Source: Streptomyces sp. CHD11
GTDB lineage: Bacteria; Actinomycetota; Actinomycetes; Streptomycetales; Streptomycetaceae
NCBI RefSeq assembly: GCF_018638295.1
Contig: NZ_JABTTS010000017.1
Coordinates: 61,859-125,858, forward strand
Reading direction: 5' to 3'
DNA: 64,000 nt
Every line of letters begins with the position of its first letter. Within the stretch, counting starts at the first letter, position 1. Both the position numbers and the translations under genes were made by a program. The notes under the pieces are model-generated. The model made no database searches. It was not told the DNA's origin and saw nothing but the letters and a program-made list of their open reading frames with translations. This document shows, piece after piece, positions 51,381 through 60,800 of the stretch.

Positions 51381-51569
51381 TCAGACCGCGACGCCTGCCG
51401 CGGCCGGGATCTCCATGAGGACGGTGCGCTTGGGATTGGCAGTCTGGGCCGGGAGGTCGACGGTGTGCTCCGGCTGGAGGGGCGTCTGCAGATCGCCGGC
51501 GCCTTCGAGGTGAGCCAGCGTCGTGCGCCGCGGGTTGGCGATTCTGTGGAACATCGTCGTCGTCTTCAC
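51381..51569 (-). CDS. Small peptide with duplicated ANP(R/K)RT motif, function unknown
   Basis: The 62-residue product begins MKTTTMFHRIANPRRTTLAH and ends ANPKRTVLMEIPAAAGVAV after a Pro/Gln-rich middle. The two halves share ANP-(R/K)-RT followed by a leucine-containing hydrophobic stretch. Codons have the strong third-position GC expected of a real Streptomyces gene, and a strong terminator follows at 51296-51325. The start is GTG 51569 with only a weak GAG upstream. I recognise no family; no Cys is present, and no signal peptide. Confidence 0.65.
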   Translation of the reverse strand: MKTTTMFHRIANPRRTTLAHLEGAGDLQTPLQPEHTVDLPAQTANPKRTVLMEIPAAAGVAV

Positions 51570-52125
51570 TGTTTACTCGGCCCTGTCCTGTTCACGGGCG
51601 CCCGGCGGGGTGCGTCACACCGGCCGCGGACGCGGGTTGTCGGTTCTGCCATCCCTGTAAAGCGTCAGGCTAAACATCCGGTTCCCGCCCGGCCGGGGCC
51701 GGAGCACATGATCTAGGTGTGAGTTTGCTCACTGAGGGCGGGACAAACCGGCCAATCCGGTCCCGCCTCCGGAACGGCGGAATCGGACATTCACTCACTG
51801 AAGCCACCATTCCGCTCCTGATCATGCCGACTGGGACACCCGGCCTGCCAGGGGTGTACGCCCCGTTCCGCCCGTTATGCACGGGATCACTTTCTACCCC
51901 TGGTGATCCACCACTCACGCCCTGTCACGTATCTCACCTGTAAGGCCACGGGCCTTGTTGGAGATCCTGCACTGTGCTGGAATTCCACGGACCGCCGCAG
52001 GGATCGAAGCCGGCGCACAGGCGGCGCACAGACGCGCCGAGTGGCGGGCGTAGAAGGGGGAACCGGCGCCGGTCACTCACGACACCACGGGGGCGTATTC
52101 AGGGCGCCCCTATGACGCCGACACC
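51570..52125. other. Divergent intergenic region before conservon 1
   Basis: This 556-bp region lies between the small peptide gene and cvnA1. It is lower in GC than its surroundings and should hold both promoters. A short dyad GTGAG-TTTG-CTCAC lies at 51719-51732. No promoter boxes are convincing, and small plus-strand frames here lack coding character. Confidence 0.4.
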
Positions 52126-55100
52126 GTGCCTCGCCGTTCACGCGGAGGGGTGCCTGGTTCAGAGGTTGCGACGCTAGTGCAGGGACGTTTCAAGAGGGAT
52201 GGCAGCGCTTCGGCAGGGCCGGAGCCGCAGGGCGGGACTGGCCCCAAGGCCGTCAGCTCCTCGCCCCAGCACGCCCAGAACCAGGGCCCGACCACGCCCG
52301 GGAGCAACGGCGAGCAGTCCGGTGGCTCCGCGCCGCCGGCACAGCCGGCCCAGGCACCGGCCGCCCCCAAGGGCCCGACCGGCCCCGGGCCCCGAATAGC
52401 GCTGCGCAACTGGCGCATCTCGACCCGACTGGTGTCGCTGCTCGCCCTTCCGGTGGTCGCGGCCACCTCGCTGGGTGCCCTGCGTATCCAGCAGTCGATG
52501 GACGACATCCAGCAGCTCGACAACATGAAGCTGCTCACCGACATGACCCAGCAGGCCACCGAACTCGCCGCCGCGCTCCAGGAGGAGCGCGACCAGTCGG
52601 CCGGCCCGCTCGCGCACGGCGGCAAGGGCACCGACTTCTCGGTCAAGGGCCACCGCGAGAAGACCGACCGGGCGCGGAACAACTTCCTGGACAGCTCGGA
52701 GGCGATCGACGCCGCGAGCAAGGACGGCAACCTCAAGGGAGTCCGCGACAACCTGGTGCAGCTCGCCGGCGACCTGGGTGAGCTCGAGAAGATCCGCAAC
52801 ACGGCCTTCCAGACGGAGAAGAACTCGACCCAGACCGTCGAGGGCTACCACCGTCTGATCGAGAACCTGATCGACCTCTCGCAGGACATGGCCGAGGCGA
52901 CCAGCAACCCCGAGATGATCCAGCGCACGCGTGCCCTGGCGTCCTTCTCCTCCGCCAAGGAATACGCCTCGATCCAGCGCGCGGTCCTCGCCGCGGCTCT
53001 GCCCGCGAGCAACACCACCAAGGGCGAGCTCTCCGAGAACGACCGGCTCTACGCCGAGTCCTCCCTGGCGAGCCAGAAGTCCGAGATCCGCAGCTTCAAG
53101 AGCATCTACGGCGAGGCCGCCGCCGCCCGCCTGCTGCTGCCGATCGAAGAGGGCAACACCACGATCAAGGCCACCGACGAGTACGCCGGCCGCGCGCTGG
53201 CCTCGGAGTTCGGTCTCGCCTCGGTCGGCGCCCGCTCCTACCGGGACTGGCTGGACGACAGCTCCACCAAGATCCAGCAGATGAAGAACATCGAGCTCTC
53301 GCTGCTCGAGGAGATGGAACAGAAGGCCCGCGAGCTGCGCAGCGCCACCGAGCGCGACGCGATCATCTCCGGTGCGCTGATCCTGATCGTGCTCGGTGTG
53401 TCACTGGTCGGCGCCTTCGTCGTGGCCCGCTCCATGATCCGCTCGCTGCGCCGGCTGGAGGAGACCGCGACCAGGGTCGCCCAGGAGCGTCTGCCCGACC
53501 TGGTCAAGCAGCTCTCCGAGACGGACCCGCAGGACGTCGACACGTCCGTGGAATCCGTCGGTGTGCACTCCCGGGACGAGATCGGCCGTGTGGCCGCGGC
53601 CTTCGACGACGTGCACCGCGAGGCGGTCCGCCTCGCCGCCGAGCAGGCCCTGCTGCGAGGCAACGTCAACGCGATGTTCACCAACCTCTCGCGCCGCTCC
53701 CAGGGTCTGATCCAGCGCCAGCTGTCGCTGATCTCCGAACTGGAGTCCCGCGAGGCCGACCCGGACCAGCTGTCCTCGCTGTTCAAGCTGGACCACCTCG
53801 CCACGCGTATGCGCCGTAACGGTGAGAACCTCCTCGTCCTCGCGGGTGAGGAGCCCGGCCGCCGGTGGACCCGCCCGGTCCCGCTGGTCGACGTGCTCCG
53901 CGCCGCGGCCTCCGAGGTGGAGCAGTACGAGCGCATCGAACTCTCCTCCGTGCCGACCACCGAAGTGGCCGGCCGGGTCGTCAACGACCTCGTGCACCTG
54001 CTCGCCGAGCTGCTGGAGAACGCGACCTCGTTCTCCTCCCCGCAGACCAAGGTCAAGGTCACCGGTCACGCGCTGCCCGACGGCCGGGTGCTGATCGAGA
54101 TCCACGACACCGGCATCGGTCTGTCGCCGGAGGACCTGGCGGCGATCAACGAGCGACTCGCCTCGCCGCCCACCGTGGACGTCTCCGTCTCCCGCCGCAT
54201 GGGTCTCTTCGTGGTCGGCCGGCTGTCCCAGCGTCACGGCATCCGGATCCAGCTCCGCCCGTCCGACTCCGGTGGTACGACCGCGCTGGTCATGCTGCCC
54301 GTCGATGTCGCCCAGGGCGGCAAGAAGCCGCAGGGCAAGCCCGGTCAGCCGGGCGCCGGCGGTCCCGCCGCTGCGCAGGCCGCCGCCGGTGCCGCCGCCG
54401 CACGGCGCGCCGCCGGTGCCGGTCAGTCCGCCGGCGGTGCGCTCGGCGCCGGTGCGTCCGGTGCGCCGGGTGGCAGGCTCAGTGCCGGTCAGGGTGCGCG
54501 AGCCGCGCTGCCCGGGCGGGACGGCGGTGGCCGCCCCGGTGGCCGGGGGCCGCAGGGCCCGTCGGGCAACCAGACGCCCTCGCTGTTCGACCAGGGTGCG
54601 CCCTCCGGTCCCCCGCAGGGCCGTCCCGCGCCCGCCGGTGCCGGCTACGGGGCTCCCGGCGCCCCGCAGGGGATGCAGTCCCCGGGTCCGAACGCGAAGC
54701 AGGACGGCCAGGACGCCTTCGGCGGCGGCCGGGGCCAGGTTCCGCCGCAGCGCGGCAACGGCGAGCGCGGGCGCCGCCCGCAGCTTCCGCCGCGCGATGG
54801 CGGTGCGCGCGCCGAGCTGCCCGGCGGTGACCAGCAGCAGCCGCGGGTGCCCAGCTGGAGCGACGAGAACGCCCAGCCTCCGGTGCCGCGTGCCTCGCTG
54901 GACGCCCCGCGCGGTCACGAGGAGTCCGATGTCTCCCGCACCTCGGCCATGCCGCGGTTCGACGACCGGCAGGGTCCCGGCGCGACGTCGGAGATCCCCC
55001 GGTTCGACGAGCGCCAGAACACCGGCGGGCCGGCCTACGGTTCCAACGCCCCGCAGAACACCGGCCAGTACGGCCGGCCCGGAGCCAACGACGGGCAGAA

Positions 55101-56031
55101 CACCGGGCAGTACAACCAGCCCGGCGCCAACAACGGGCAGTACAACCAGCCCGGCACGAACAACGGGCAGTACAACCAGCCCGGCGCCAACAACGGGCAG
55201 TACAACCAGCCCGGCGCCAACAACGGGCAGTACAACCAGCCCGGCGCGAACGACGCCCAGAACACGGGGCAGTTCGTCCGCGGTGACATCTTCGGGACCC
55301 CGCAGGGCGGACAGAACCCGTCCACGACGGGCCAGTTCCCCGCGCCGCAGGGATACGACAACGGCTCCACCGGCCAGTACCCGGCCCCGCGCCAGGACAA
55401 CGGCTCCACCGGCCAGTTCGAGCGTCCGCAGAACAACGGCTCGCACGGCGCCGGCCCCGGCGCCCCGCGTCCACCGGTCCCGCCGGTCCCGCCGGCCCCG
55501 CCGCAGCAGCGGCCCGACGACGGGCGCGCGGCGTCCGACGCCTGGGCACTGCCGCCGGCGACCGGCCCGGGCGACGGCCGTACGCCGCTGTACGACACCC
55601 TCGAGACCAACTGGTTCCACCAGGGCGGCGGCGCGCAGGAGCAGGACAACGGCCACGCTCCCGCACCCCAGCAGCCCCCACAGCAGCCCCAACAGCAGCC
55701 GCAGGGGTCCACCGGCCCGCAGCGGTCTGCCTCCACTGCCTGGCGCAGCTCGCCCAACGACGAGCTGGTCCGACAGGCCGAACGCGTCCGGCAACCGGCC
55801 GCGGGCGGCGTCACCACCTCCGGCCTGCCGCGCCGGGTGCCCAAGGCGAACCTCGTCCCGGGTACGGCTCAGCAGCAATCGCACCAGAGCGGTCCTCAGG
55901 TCTCGCGCGCCCCCGATGACGTGCGCGGCCGGCTGACCAATCTCCGTCGGGGTATCGCACAGGGTCGTCAGGCCGGGTCGTCCAACCAGACCGGCAGCTT
56001 CCCGCACCCCACTCACCAGCAGGAGCGTTAG
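52126..56031 (+). CDS. cvnA1: Conservon sensor kinase-like membrane protein CvnA
   Basis: CvnA is the membrane sensor of a conservon and resembles a histidine kinase. The 1301-residue protein has a low-complexity N-terminus, membrane segment 1 (about 100-121), a helical extracellular nitrate-sensor-like domain, membrane segment 2 (about 412-434), a HAMP region, and an ATPase domain with HLLAELLENATSFSS, IEIHDTGIGLSPEDL and RRMGLFVVGRLSQRHG. The usual H-box is degenerate; LDHLATRMRRNGENLLVLAG stands in its place. A very long Pro/Gln/Gly tail follows and ends GLPRRVPKANLV ... DVRGRLTNLRRG, shared with CvnA2. Start GTG 52126 is tentative; GTG 52150 and 52177 are alternatives, and the PGSE shared with the CvnA2 start favours 52126 or 52150. 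Confidence 0.93.
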   Translation: MPRRSRGGVPGSEVATLVQGRFKRDGSASAGPEPQGGTGPKAVSSSPQHAQNQGPTTPGSNGEQSGGSAPPAQPAQAPAAPKGPTGPGPRIALRNWRISTRLVSLLALPVVAATSLGALRIQQSMDDIQQLDNMKLLTDMTQQATELAAALQEERDQSAGPLAHGGKGTDFSVKGHREKTDRARNNFLDSSEAIDAASKDGNLKGVRDNLVQLAGDLGELEKIRNTAFQTEKNSTQTVEGYHRLIENLIDLSQDMAEATSNPEMIQRTRALASFSSAKEYASIQRAVLAAALPASNTTKGELSENDRLYAESSLASQKSEIRSFKSIYGEAAAARLLLPIEEGNTTIKATDEYAGRALASEFGLASVGARSYRDWLDDSSTKIQQMKNIELSLLEEMEQKARELRSATERDAIISGALILIVLGVSLVGAFVVARSMIRSLRRLEETATRVAQERLPDLVKQLSETDPQDVDTSVESVGVHSRDEIGRVAAAFDDVHREAVRLAAEQALLRGNVNAMFTNLSRRSQGLIQRQLSLISELESREADPDQLSSLFKLDHLATRMRRNGENLLVLAGEEPGRRWTRPVPLVDVLRAAASEVEQYERIELSSVPTTEVAGRVVNDLVHLLAELLENATSFSSPQTKVKVTGHALPDGRVLIEIHDTGIGLSPEDLAAINERLASPPTVDVSVSRRMGLFVVGRLSQRHGIRIQLRPSDSGGTTALVMLPVDVAQGGKKPQGKPGQPGAGGPAAAQAAAGAAAARRAAGAGQSAGGALGAGASGAPGGRLSAGQGARAALPGRDGGGRPGGRGPQGPSGNQTPSLFDQGAPSGPPQGRPAPAGAGYGAPGAPQGMQSPGPNAKQDGQDAFGGGRGQVPPQRGNGERGRRPQLPPRDGGARAELPGGDQQQPRVPSWSDENAQPPVPRASLDAPRGHEESDVSRTSAMPRFDDRQGPGATSEIPRFDERQNTGGPAYGSNAPQNTGQYGRPGANDGQNTGQYNQPGANNGQYNQPGTNNGQYNQPGANNGQYNQPGANNGQYNQPGANDAQNTGQFVRGDIFGTPQGGQNPSTTGQFPAPQGYDNGSTGQYPAPRQDNGSTGQFERPQNNGSHGAGPGAPRPPVPPVPPAPPQQRPDDGRAASDAWALPPATGPGDGRTPLYDTLETNWFHQGGGAQEQDNGHAPAPQQPPQQPQQQPQGSTGPQRSASTAWRSSPNDELVRQAERVRQPAAGGVTTSGLPRRVPKANLVPGTAQQQSHQSGPQVSRAPDDVRGRLTNLRRGIAQGRQAGSSNQTGSFPHPTHQQER
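55111..55260 (+). repeat. Five 30-bp tandem repeats in cvnA1
   Basis: Five in-frame units each begin TACAACCAGCCCGGC and end with GGGCAG (the last is degenerate, ending GCCCAG). Each encodes YNQPG(A/T)N(N/D)GQ. The copies are almost identical at silent sites, so the array is young and likely varies in number between strains. Confidence 0.93.
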
Positions 56032-56454
56032 TTGAGCCCGATGAGCCAGGCGGCACAGAACCTCAACTGGTTGATCACCAACTTCGTGGACAACACCCCA
56101 GGGGTGTCCCACACCGTCGTCGTGTCCGCCGACGGACTCCTCCTGGCGCTCTCCGAGGGCTTCCCGCGCGACCGCGCGGACCAGCTCGCGGCCGTCGCTT
56201 CAGGGCTGACCTCCCTGACGGCCGGCGCCTCCCGGATCTTCGAAGGCGGAAACGTCGCCCAGACGGTCGTCGAGATGGAACGAGGATTTCTTTTCCTCAT
56301 GTCCGTCTCCGACGGCTCGTCCCTGGCCGTTCTCGCGCACCCCGACTGCGACATCGGCCTCGTCGGCTACGAAATGGCGCTCCTGGTCGACCGCGCGGGG
56401 GCGGTCCTCACCCCGGACCTGCGCGCCGAACTACAGGGAAGTCTGCTCCACTGA
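56032..56454 (+). CDS. cvnB1: Conservon roadblock/LC7-domain protein CvnB
   Basis: The 140-residue roadblock/LC7 protein (SQAAQNLNWLITNFVDNTPG, VVVSADGLLLALSEGF, GLTSLTAGASRIF) probably partners the GTPase CvnD, as MglB does MglA. It begins with TTG 56032, set 6 nt after GGAG that is part of the last codons of cvnA1; ATG 56041 is less well placed. There is no gap after the cvnA1 stop. Confidence 0.93.
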   Translation: MSPMSQAAQNLNWLITNFVDNTPGVSHTVVVSADGLLLALSEGFPRDRADQLAAVASGLTSLTAGASRIFEGGNVAQTVVEMERGFLFLMSVSDGSSLAVLAHPDCDIGLVGYEMALLVDRAGAVLTPDLRAELQGSLLH

Positions 56455-56564
56455 TCGGCCCGGCACCACCCGTCTCACCAAATCACCGTCCGGCCGCCAC
56501 ATTCCCCCCACCGGCCCCGTCAGACGGCTTGACTGACCGACTTGCTGTCCCGCCCGGAGGATCC

Positions 56565-56960
56565 ATGACCCCGCCCACCGCCTCTCATGATCCGTACGCG
56601 GAGCCGTACGAGGACGAGGGCGACCAGCCGCTGGTCCGTCCCTATGCGATGACCGGTGGCCGGACCAGGCCGCGTTACCAACTGGCCATCGAGGCACTCA
56701 TCAGTACGACGGCCGACCCGGCAGCGCTCATGGGACTCCTTCCGGAGCACCAGCGCATCTGCCATCTGTGCCGCGAGGTGAAGTCGGTCGCAGAGGTATC
56801 GGCGCTCCTCAACATGCCCCTGGGTGTTGCCCGCATCCTGGTGGCCGACCTGGCGGAGGCGGGACTCGTCGCCGTACACCAGCCGGGCGGCGACGAGACC
56901 ACCGGCGCCCCGGACGTGACACTGCTCGAAAGGGTGCTCAGTGGACTTCGCAAGCTCTAG
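56565..56960 (+). CDS. cvnC1: Conservon DUF742 protein CvnC
   Basis: The 131-residue DUF742 protein has LVRPYAMTGGRTRPRYQLAIEAL, HQRICHLCREVKSVAEVSALL and a winged-helix-like LPLGVARILVADLAEAGLV region, ending LLERVLSGLRKL. ATG 56565 has GGAGG upstream; an upstream TTG (56529) is possible. It overlaps cvnD1 by 20 nt. Confidence 0.92.
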   Translation: MTPPTASHDPYAEPYEDEGDQPLVRPYAMTGGRTRPRYQLAIEALISTTADPAALMGLLPEHQRICHLCREVKSVAEVSALLNMPLGVARILVADLAEAGLVAVHQPGGDETTGAPDVTLLERVLSGLRKL

Positions 56961-57531
56961 CGGCGGGGCGGTCTCCGAGAGCCGCGCCACCACCTCGGCA
57001 AAGATCGTGGTGGCGGGTGGCTTCGGCGTGGGCAAGACCACGTTCGTCGGGGCCGTTTCGGAGATCAACCCGCTGCGCACGGAGGCCGTCATGACGTCTG
57101 CTTCGGCGGGCATCGACGACCTGACCCACACCGGAGGCAAGACCACCACCACGGTGGCCATGGACTTCGGCCGCATCACCCTGGACCAGGACCTGATCCT
57201 GTACCTGTTCGGTACGCCCGGCCAGGACCGCTTCTGGTTCATGTGGGACGACCTGGTACGCGGCGCCATCGGCGCGATCGTGCTGTGCGACACCCGCCGG
57301 CTGGCGGACTGCTTCCCCGCGGTCGACTACTTCGAGAACTCGGGCCTGCCGTTCGTGGTGGCGCTGAACGGCTTCGACGGTGAGCAGCCGTACACCCCGG
57401 AGGAGGTGCGCGAGGCCCTGCAGATCGGGCCCGACGCCCCGATCATCACGACGGACGCCCGGCACCGCTCGGACGCGAAGAGTGCGCTGATCACACTGGT
57501 CGAACATGCCCTTATGGCACGTCTCAGGTAG
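56941..57531 (+). CDS. cvnD1: Conservon small GTPase CvnD
   Basis: The 196-residue Ras-like GTPase has the P-loop VVAGGFGVGKTTFVG (26-34), the G3 box LFGTPGQDRFWFMW, and ALNGFD in place of NKxD. It starts at GTG 56941 inside cvnC1. In conservons the GTPase is held at the membrane by the other subunits. Parts of the gene are identical at the DNA level to cvnD2. Confidence 0.95.
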   Translation: MDFASSSGGAVSESRATTSAKIVVAGGFGVGKTTFVGAVSEINPLRTEAVMTSASAGIDDLTHTGGKTTTTVAMDFGRITLDQDLILYLFGTPGQDRFWFMWDDLVRGAIGAIVLCDTRRLADCFPAVDYFENSGLPFVVALNGFDGEQPYTPEEVREALQIGPDAPIITTDARHRSDAKSALITLVEHALMARLR

Positions 57532-57844
57532 AGCCCCAGCAGAAGCGACATACTGCGGTTGTCGTAGATGTACCGGTGCCGGTTGTGTCCTTTGACACGG
57601 CCGGCCCCGGTGTTCATAACGTTTCGGCAGAAGAATCGGGGGAGGTCGACACGCGACGCGGTCGCGCGGTACCGCTGTGCACACGAGCGGCTCGCCTTTT
57701 GGCGGCGGACGCTCCGTATGACCGTTTTATCTAGGACTTACATCACTCGAAATCCTCGCCCTCCCATGTTTGGAAGAGCGCTGGTCGGCATGCTGGAATG
57801 CTTGAACTGCCCATAAGTCAAAGACGTACTCAGTAGTCGATGGC
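57532..57844 (+). other. Intergenic between conservons 1 and 2
   Basis: This 313-bp stretch separates cvnD1 and cvnA2, so the two conservons are probably separate transcripts. It contains the promoter listed at 57592-57620 and a lower-GC patch at 57715-57760. No gene is supported. Confidence 0.5.
57592..57620 (+). promoter_or_regulatory. Candidate promoter of conservon 2
   Basis: TTGACA (57592-57597) and CATAAC (57615-57620) are exactly 17 nt apart. The -35 box is perfect. It would give a leader of about 215 nt before cvnA2. Confidence 0.6.
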
Positions 57845-60800
57845 ATGCCGGGCTCTGAGACGCAGCGGCACGACGAAGGTGCCGACCGCCGAGAGGTTGT
57901 TGGTCGAGTGAGGCGAAGCAAGAACAGTCCCGAGCCATCGGCCCGGGGCAACTTCACGCCGCCGCCGCGCACAGCGGCGCCCGCCCCCGCACAGGGTCCC
58001 GAGCCGACGTCCGCGCCCGCCCCCAGCGGTGGCCGCATGTCCCCGCGCAACTGGCGGGTGGCGACCAGACTGAACGCCATCCTGCTCATACCCGTGCTGG
58101 TCGGCCTCGTCATGGGTGGCTTCCAGGTGAAGAGCTCGATCGACACCTGGAACGAGGCCGAGGACGCCGAGAGCACCGCGCGTCTGGTGCGGGCCTCCCT
58201 CGTCTACGCCAACGCCCTCTACAACGAGCGCGACGTCACCGCGGTCCCGCTGCTGCAGGGCAAGGGCGGGGACGACCCGGACGTCACCAAGGCGCGCGCC
58301 GTCACCGACGAGGCGGCCGACGCCTTCGACGAGGTCGCCCAGAACATGCCCGCCAAGCCCGGTCTCGAGCGCCGGCTGCGGCTGTTCCGCGAGGGCGAGC
58401 CCAAGCTGACCGACCTGCGGGCCGCCGCGTACACCTCCAAGCTCAAGGGCGTACAGACGCAGGAGGGCTACGTCGAGGTCGCCCACCCCCTGATGGAGTT
58501 CGCCAACGAACTCGGTCTCGGCACCGGAAACATCACCAGCTACGGACGTACGGTCTACGCGATCTCGCTGACCAAGGCGGCGCTGTCGCTGGAGCGCTCG
58601 ATCGGTATGCACCTGCTGGTGAAGCCGGGCCCGACCGACAGCCAGCTCGCCAGCCAGCGCGTGGCCCTCACCTCGTACGCCTACCTCGAGGGCATCGCCA
58701 TCGAGGAGTACAAGGGCGGTGGCACGGAGGCCGACGCGGCCAAGCTGGAGCAGACCGCGCAGCGGATCCAGGCCGAGGGCGCCTCGATGGCCAAGGAGGC
58801 CGCGCAGCAGGACCCGGACTACGTCCCGCCGCCCGCCAAGCCGGAGACGATGATCTCCGAGCTCGGCCGCCTCTCCACCACCGACCCGGCCGCCCGCGCC
58901 GAGCTCGCCGAGAAGGGCATCACCCCCGCCAACTGGTGGGCCGTGAACACCCTCAAGTTCGACGGCTACCAGGAGATCGAGTCGGATCTGGCCAACGCGG
59001 CGGTGGACGAGGCCGCCCAGATCGCCGACAACGCCCAGCGCGACGCCTTCATCACCGGTGCCGCCGTCGTCATCGCCCTGCTCGCCGCGTTCATCCTGGC
59101 CGGCATGGTGGCCCGCCAGATGAGCCGCTCCATGCGCCAGCTGCGCAACGCCGCCTTCGGTATCGCCGAGCAGCGTCTGCCGACGCTGGTCGACCAGCTC
59201 TCCCGGACCGACCCCGGCCGGGTCGACACCAAGGTCGCGCCCATCCCGATCACCTCCACCGACGAGATCGGTGAGGTCGCCCGGGCCTTCGACCAGGTCC
59301 ACCGCGAGGCCGTCCGGCTCGCCTCCGAGCAGGCGCTGCTGCGGGGCAACATCAACGCGATCTTCACCAACCTGTCGCGCCGCAACCAGTCGCTGATCGA
59401 GGGCCAGCTGACCCTGATCACCGACCTGGAGAACAACGAGGCCGACCCGGACCAGCTGGAGAACCTCTTCCGCCTGGACCACCTGGCCACCCGTATGCGC
59501 CGCAACGGCGAGAACCTCCTGGTGCTCGCCGGCGAGGAGCCCGGCCGCCGCTGGGACCAGCCGGTTCCGCTGGTCGACGTACTGCGCGCCGCCTCCTCCG
59601 AGGTGGAGCAGTACGAGCGCATCGAGCTGTCCGGTGTCCCGGAGGCCGAGATCCACGGCCGCGCGGTGACCGACCTCGTGCACCTGCTCGCCGAGCTGCT
59701 CGAGAACGCCACGACGTTCTCCTCCCCGCAGACCAAGGTCCGCGTCACCGCGACCCGTCTGCCCGACGGCCGCGTGATGATCGAGATCCACGACAAGGGC
59801 ATCGGCCTCACCGCCGAGGACTTCGCGGACATCAACCACAAGCTGGCCAACCCCCCGACCGTGGACGCCGCGATCTCGCAGCGCATGGGTCTGTTCGTGG
59901 TCGGCCGGCTGTCCGACCGGCACGGTGTCCGGGTCCAGCTGCGCCCCTCGGGCGAGCAGGCCGGCACCACCTCGCTGGTCATGCTGCCGGACGCGATCAC
60001 CCACGGTGGTGGCGGCGAGCAGCAGCCGGACCGCGACGAGTTCACGGTCTCGCAGATCATCCCGGAGCAGCACTTCCAGGGTGAGAGCTTCAACCAGCAG
60101 CCGCTGCGCACCGCCGCGGAACTGGGCTTCGACGACAGCCGCTACGCGGAGGTCCCCGACGACATCCGCGATCTGGACCCGGTCGGCCGTTCGCTGATGC
60201 GCGAGGAGCGCCGGGCGGCCCTGGAGACGCACTCCGGGCCCGAACAGGGCGAGCCGACCGCCGGGAACGCCCCGCAGTCCGCCGAGGAAGCCGGATACCC
60301 GGACGAGTTCGCCGCCCCGCAGGGCTACGACGGCCAGAACTACGGCGGCAGCAACGGCAACGGCCAGGGCTTCGACGGCTTCCAGCAGCAGCGGGGCACC
60401 GGGTACGACCAGCAGGCGTACGACAACGGGCAGCAGACGGCGTACGACGATCAGCAGCAGCAGACGTACGGCGAGGGCTACTACGCCCAGAACGGCCAGC
60501 TGCCGCAGAACGAGACCTCCTCACCGGGCGGCGGGTACCCTCAGGGCGACCACGCGGCGGCGGGAGCAGGCAGCGACGGCTTCCCGGCCTTCACGGACGG
60601 GCGGCAGGGGGACGACTGGCCGCAGCAGGACGGGTACCACAACGGCTACCCTGACCAGTACCCCGCTCAGGCCCCGGATGCGGAATCGTCGCAGGCCGCT
60701 GACGTACGTGAGCAGGACAGCGTAGGCTTCGAGCGTCCGGGAGCGGCTGCCCCCGAGGGCCACGGCCTGACCAATGCCGGGCTTCCCCGCCGCGGATCCA

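Noticed and set aside
53401..56112. A 903-codon minus-strand open frame opposite cvnA1
   Set aside because: It has no ribosome site or recognisable domain, while the plus strand encodes a clear CvnA. Long antisense frames are expected at this GC content.
57830..60232. An 800-codon minus-strand open frame opposite cvnA2
   Set aside because: It mirrors the CvnA2 coding sequence and resembles the antisense frame of cvnA1 only because the sense genes are related.
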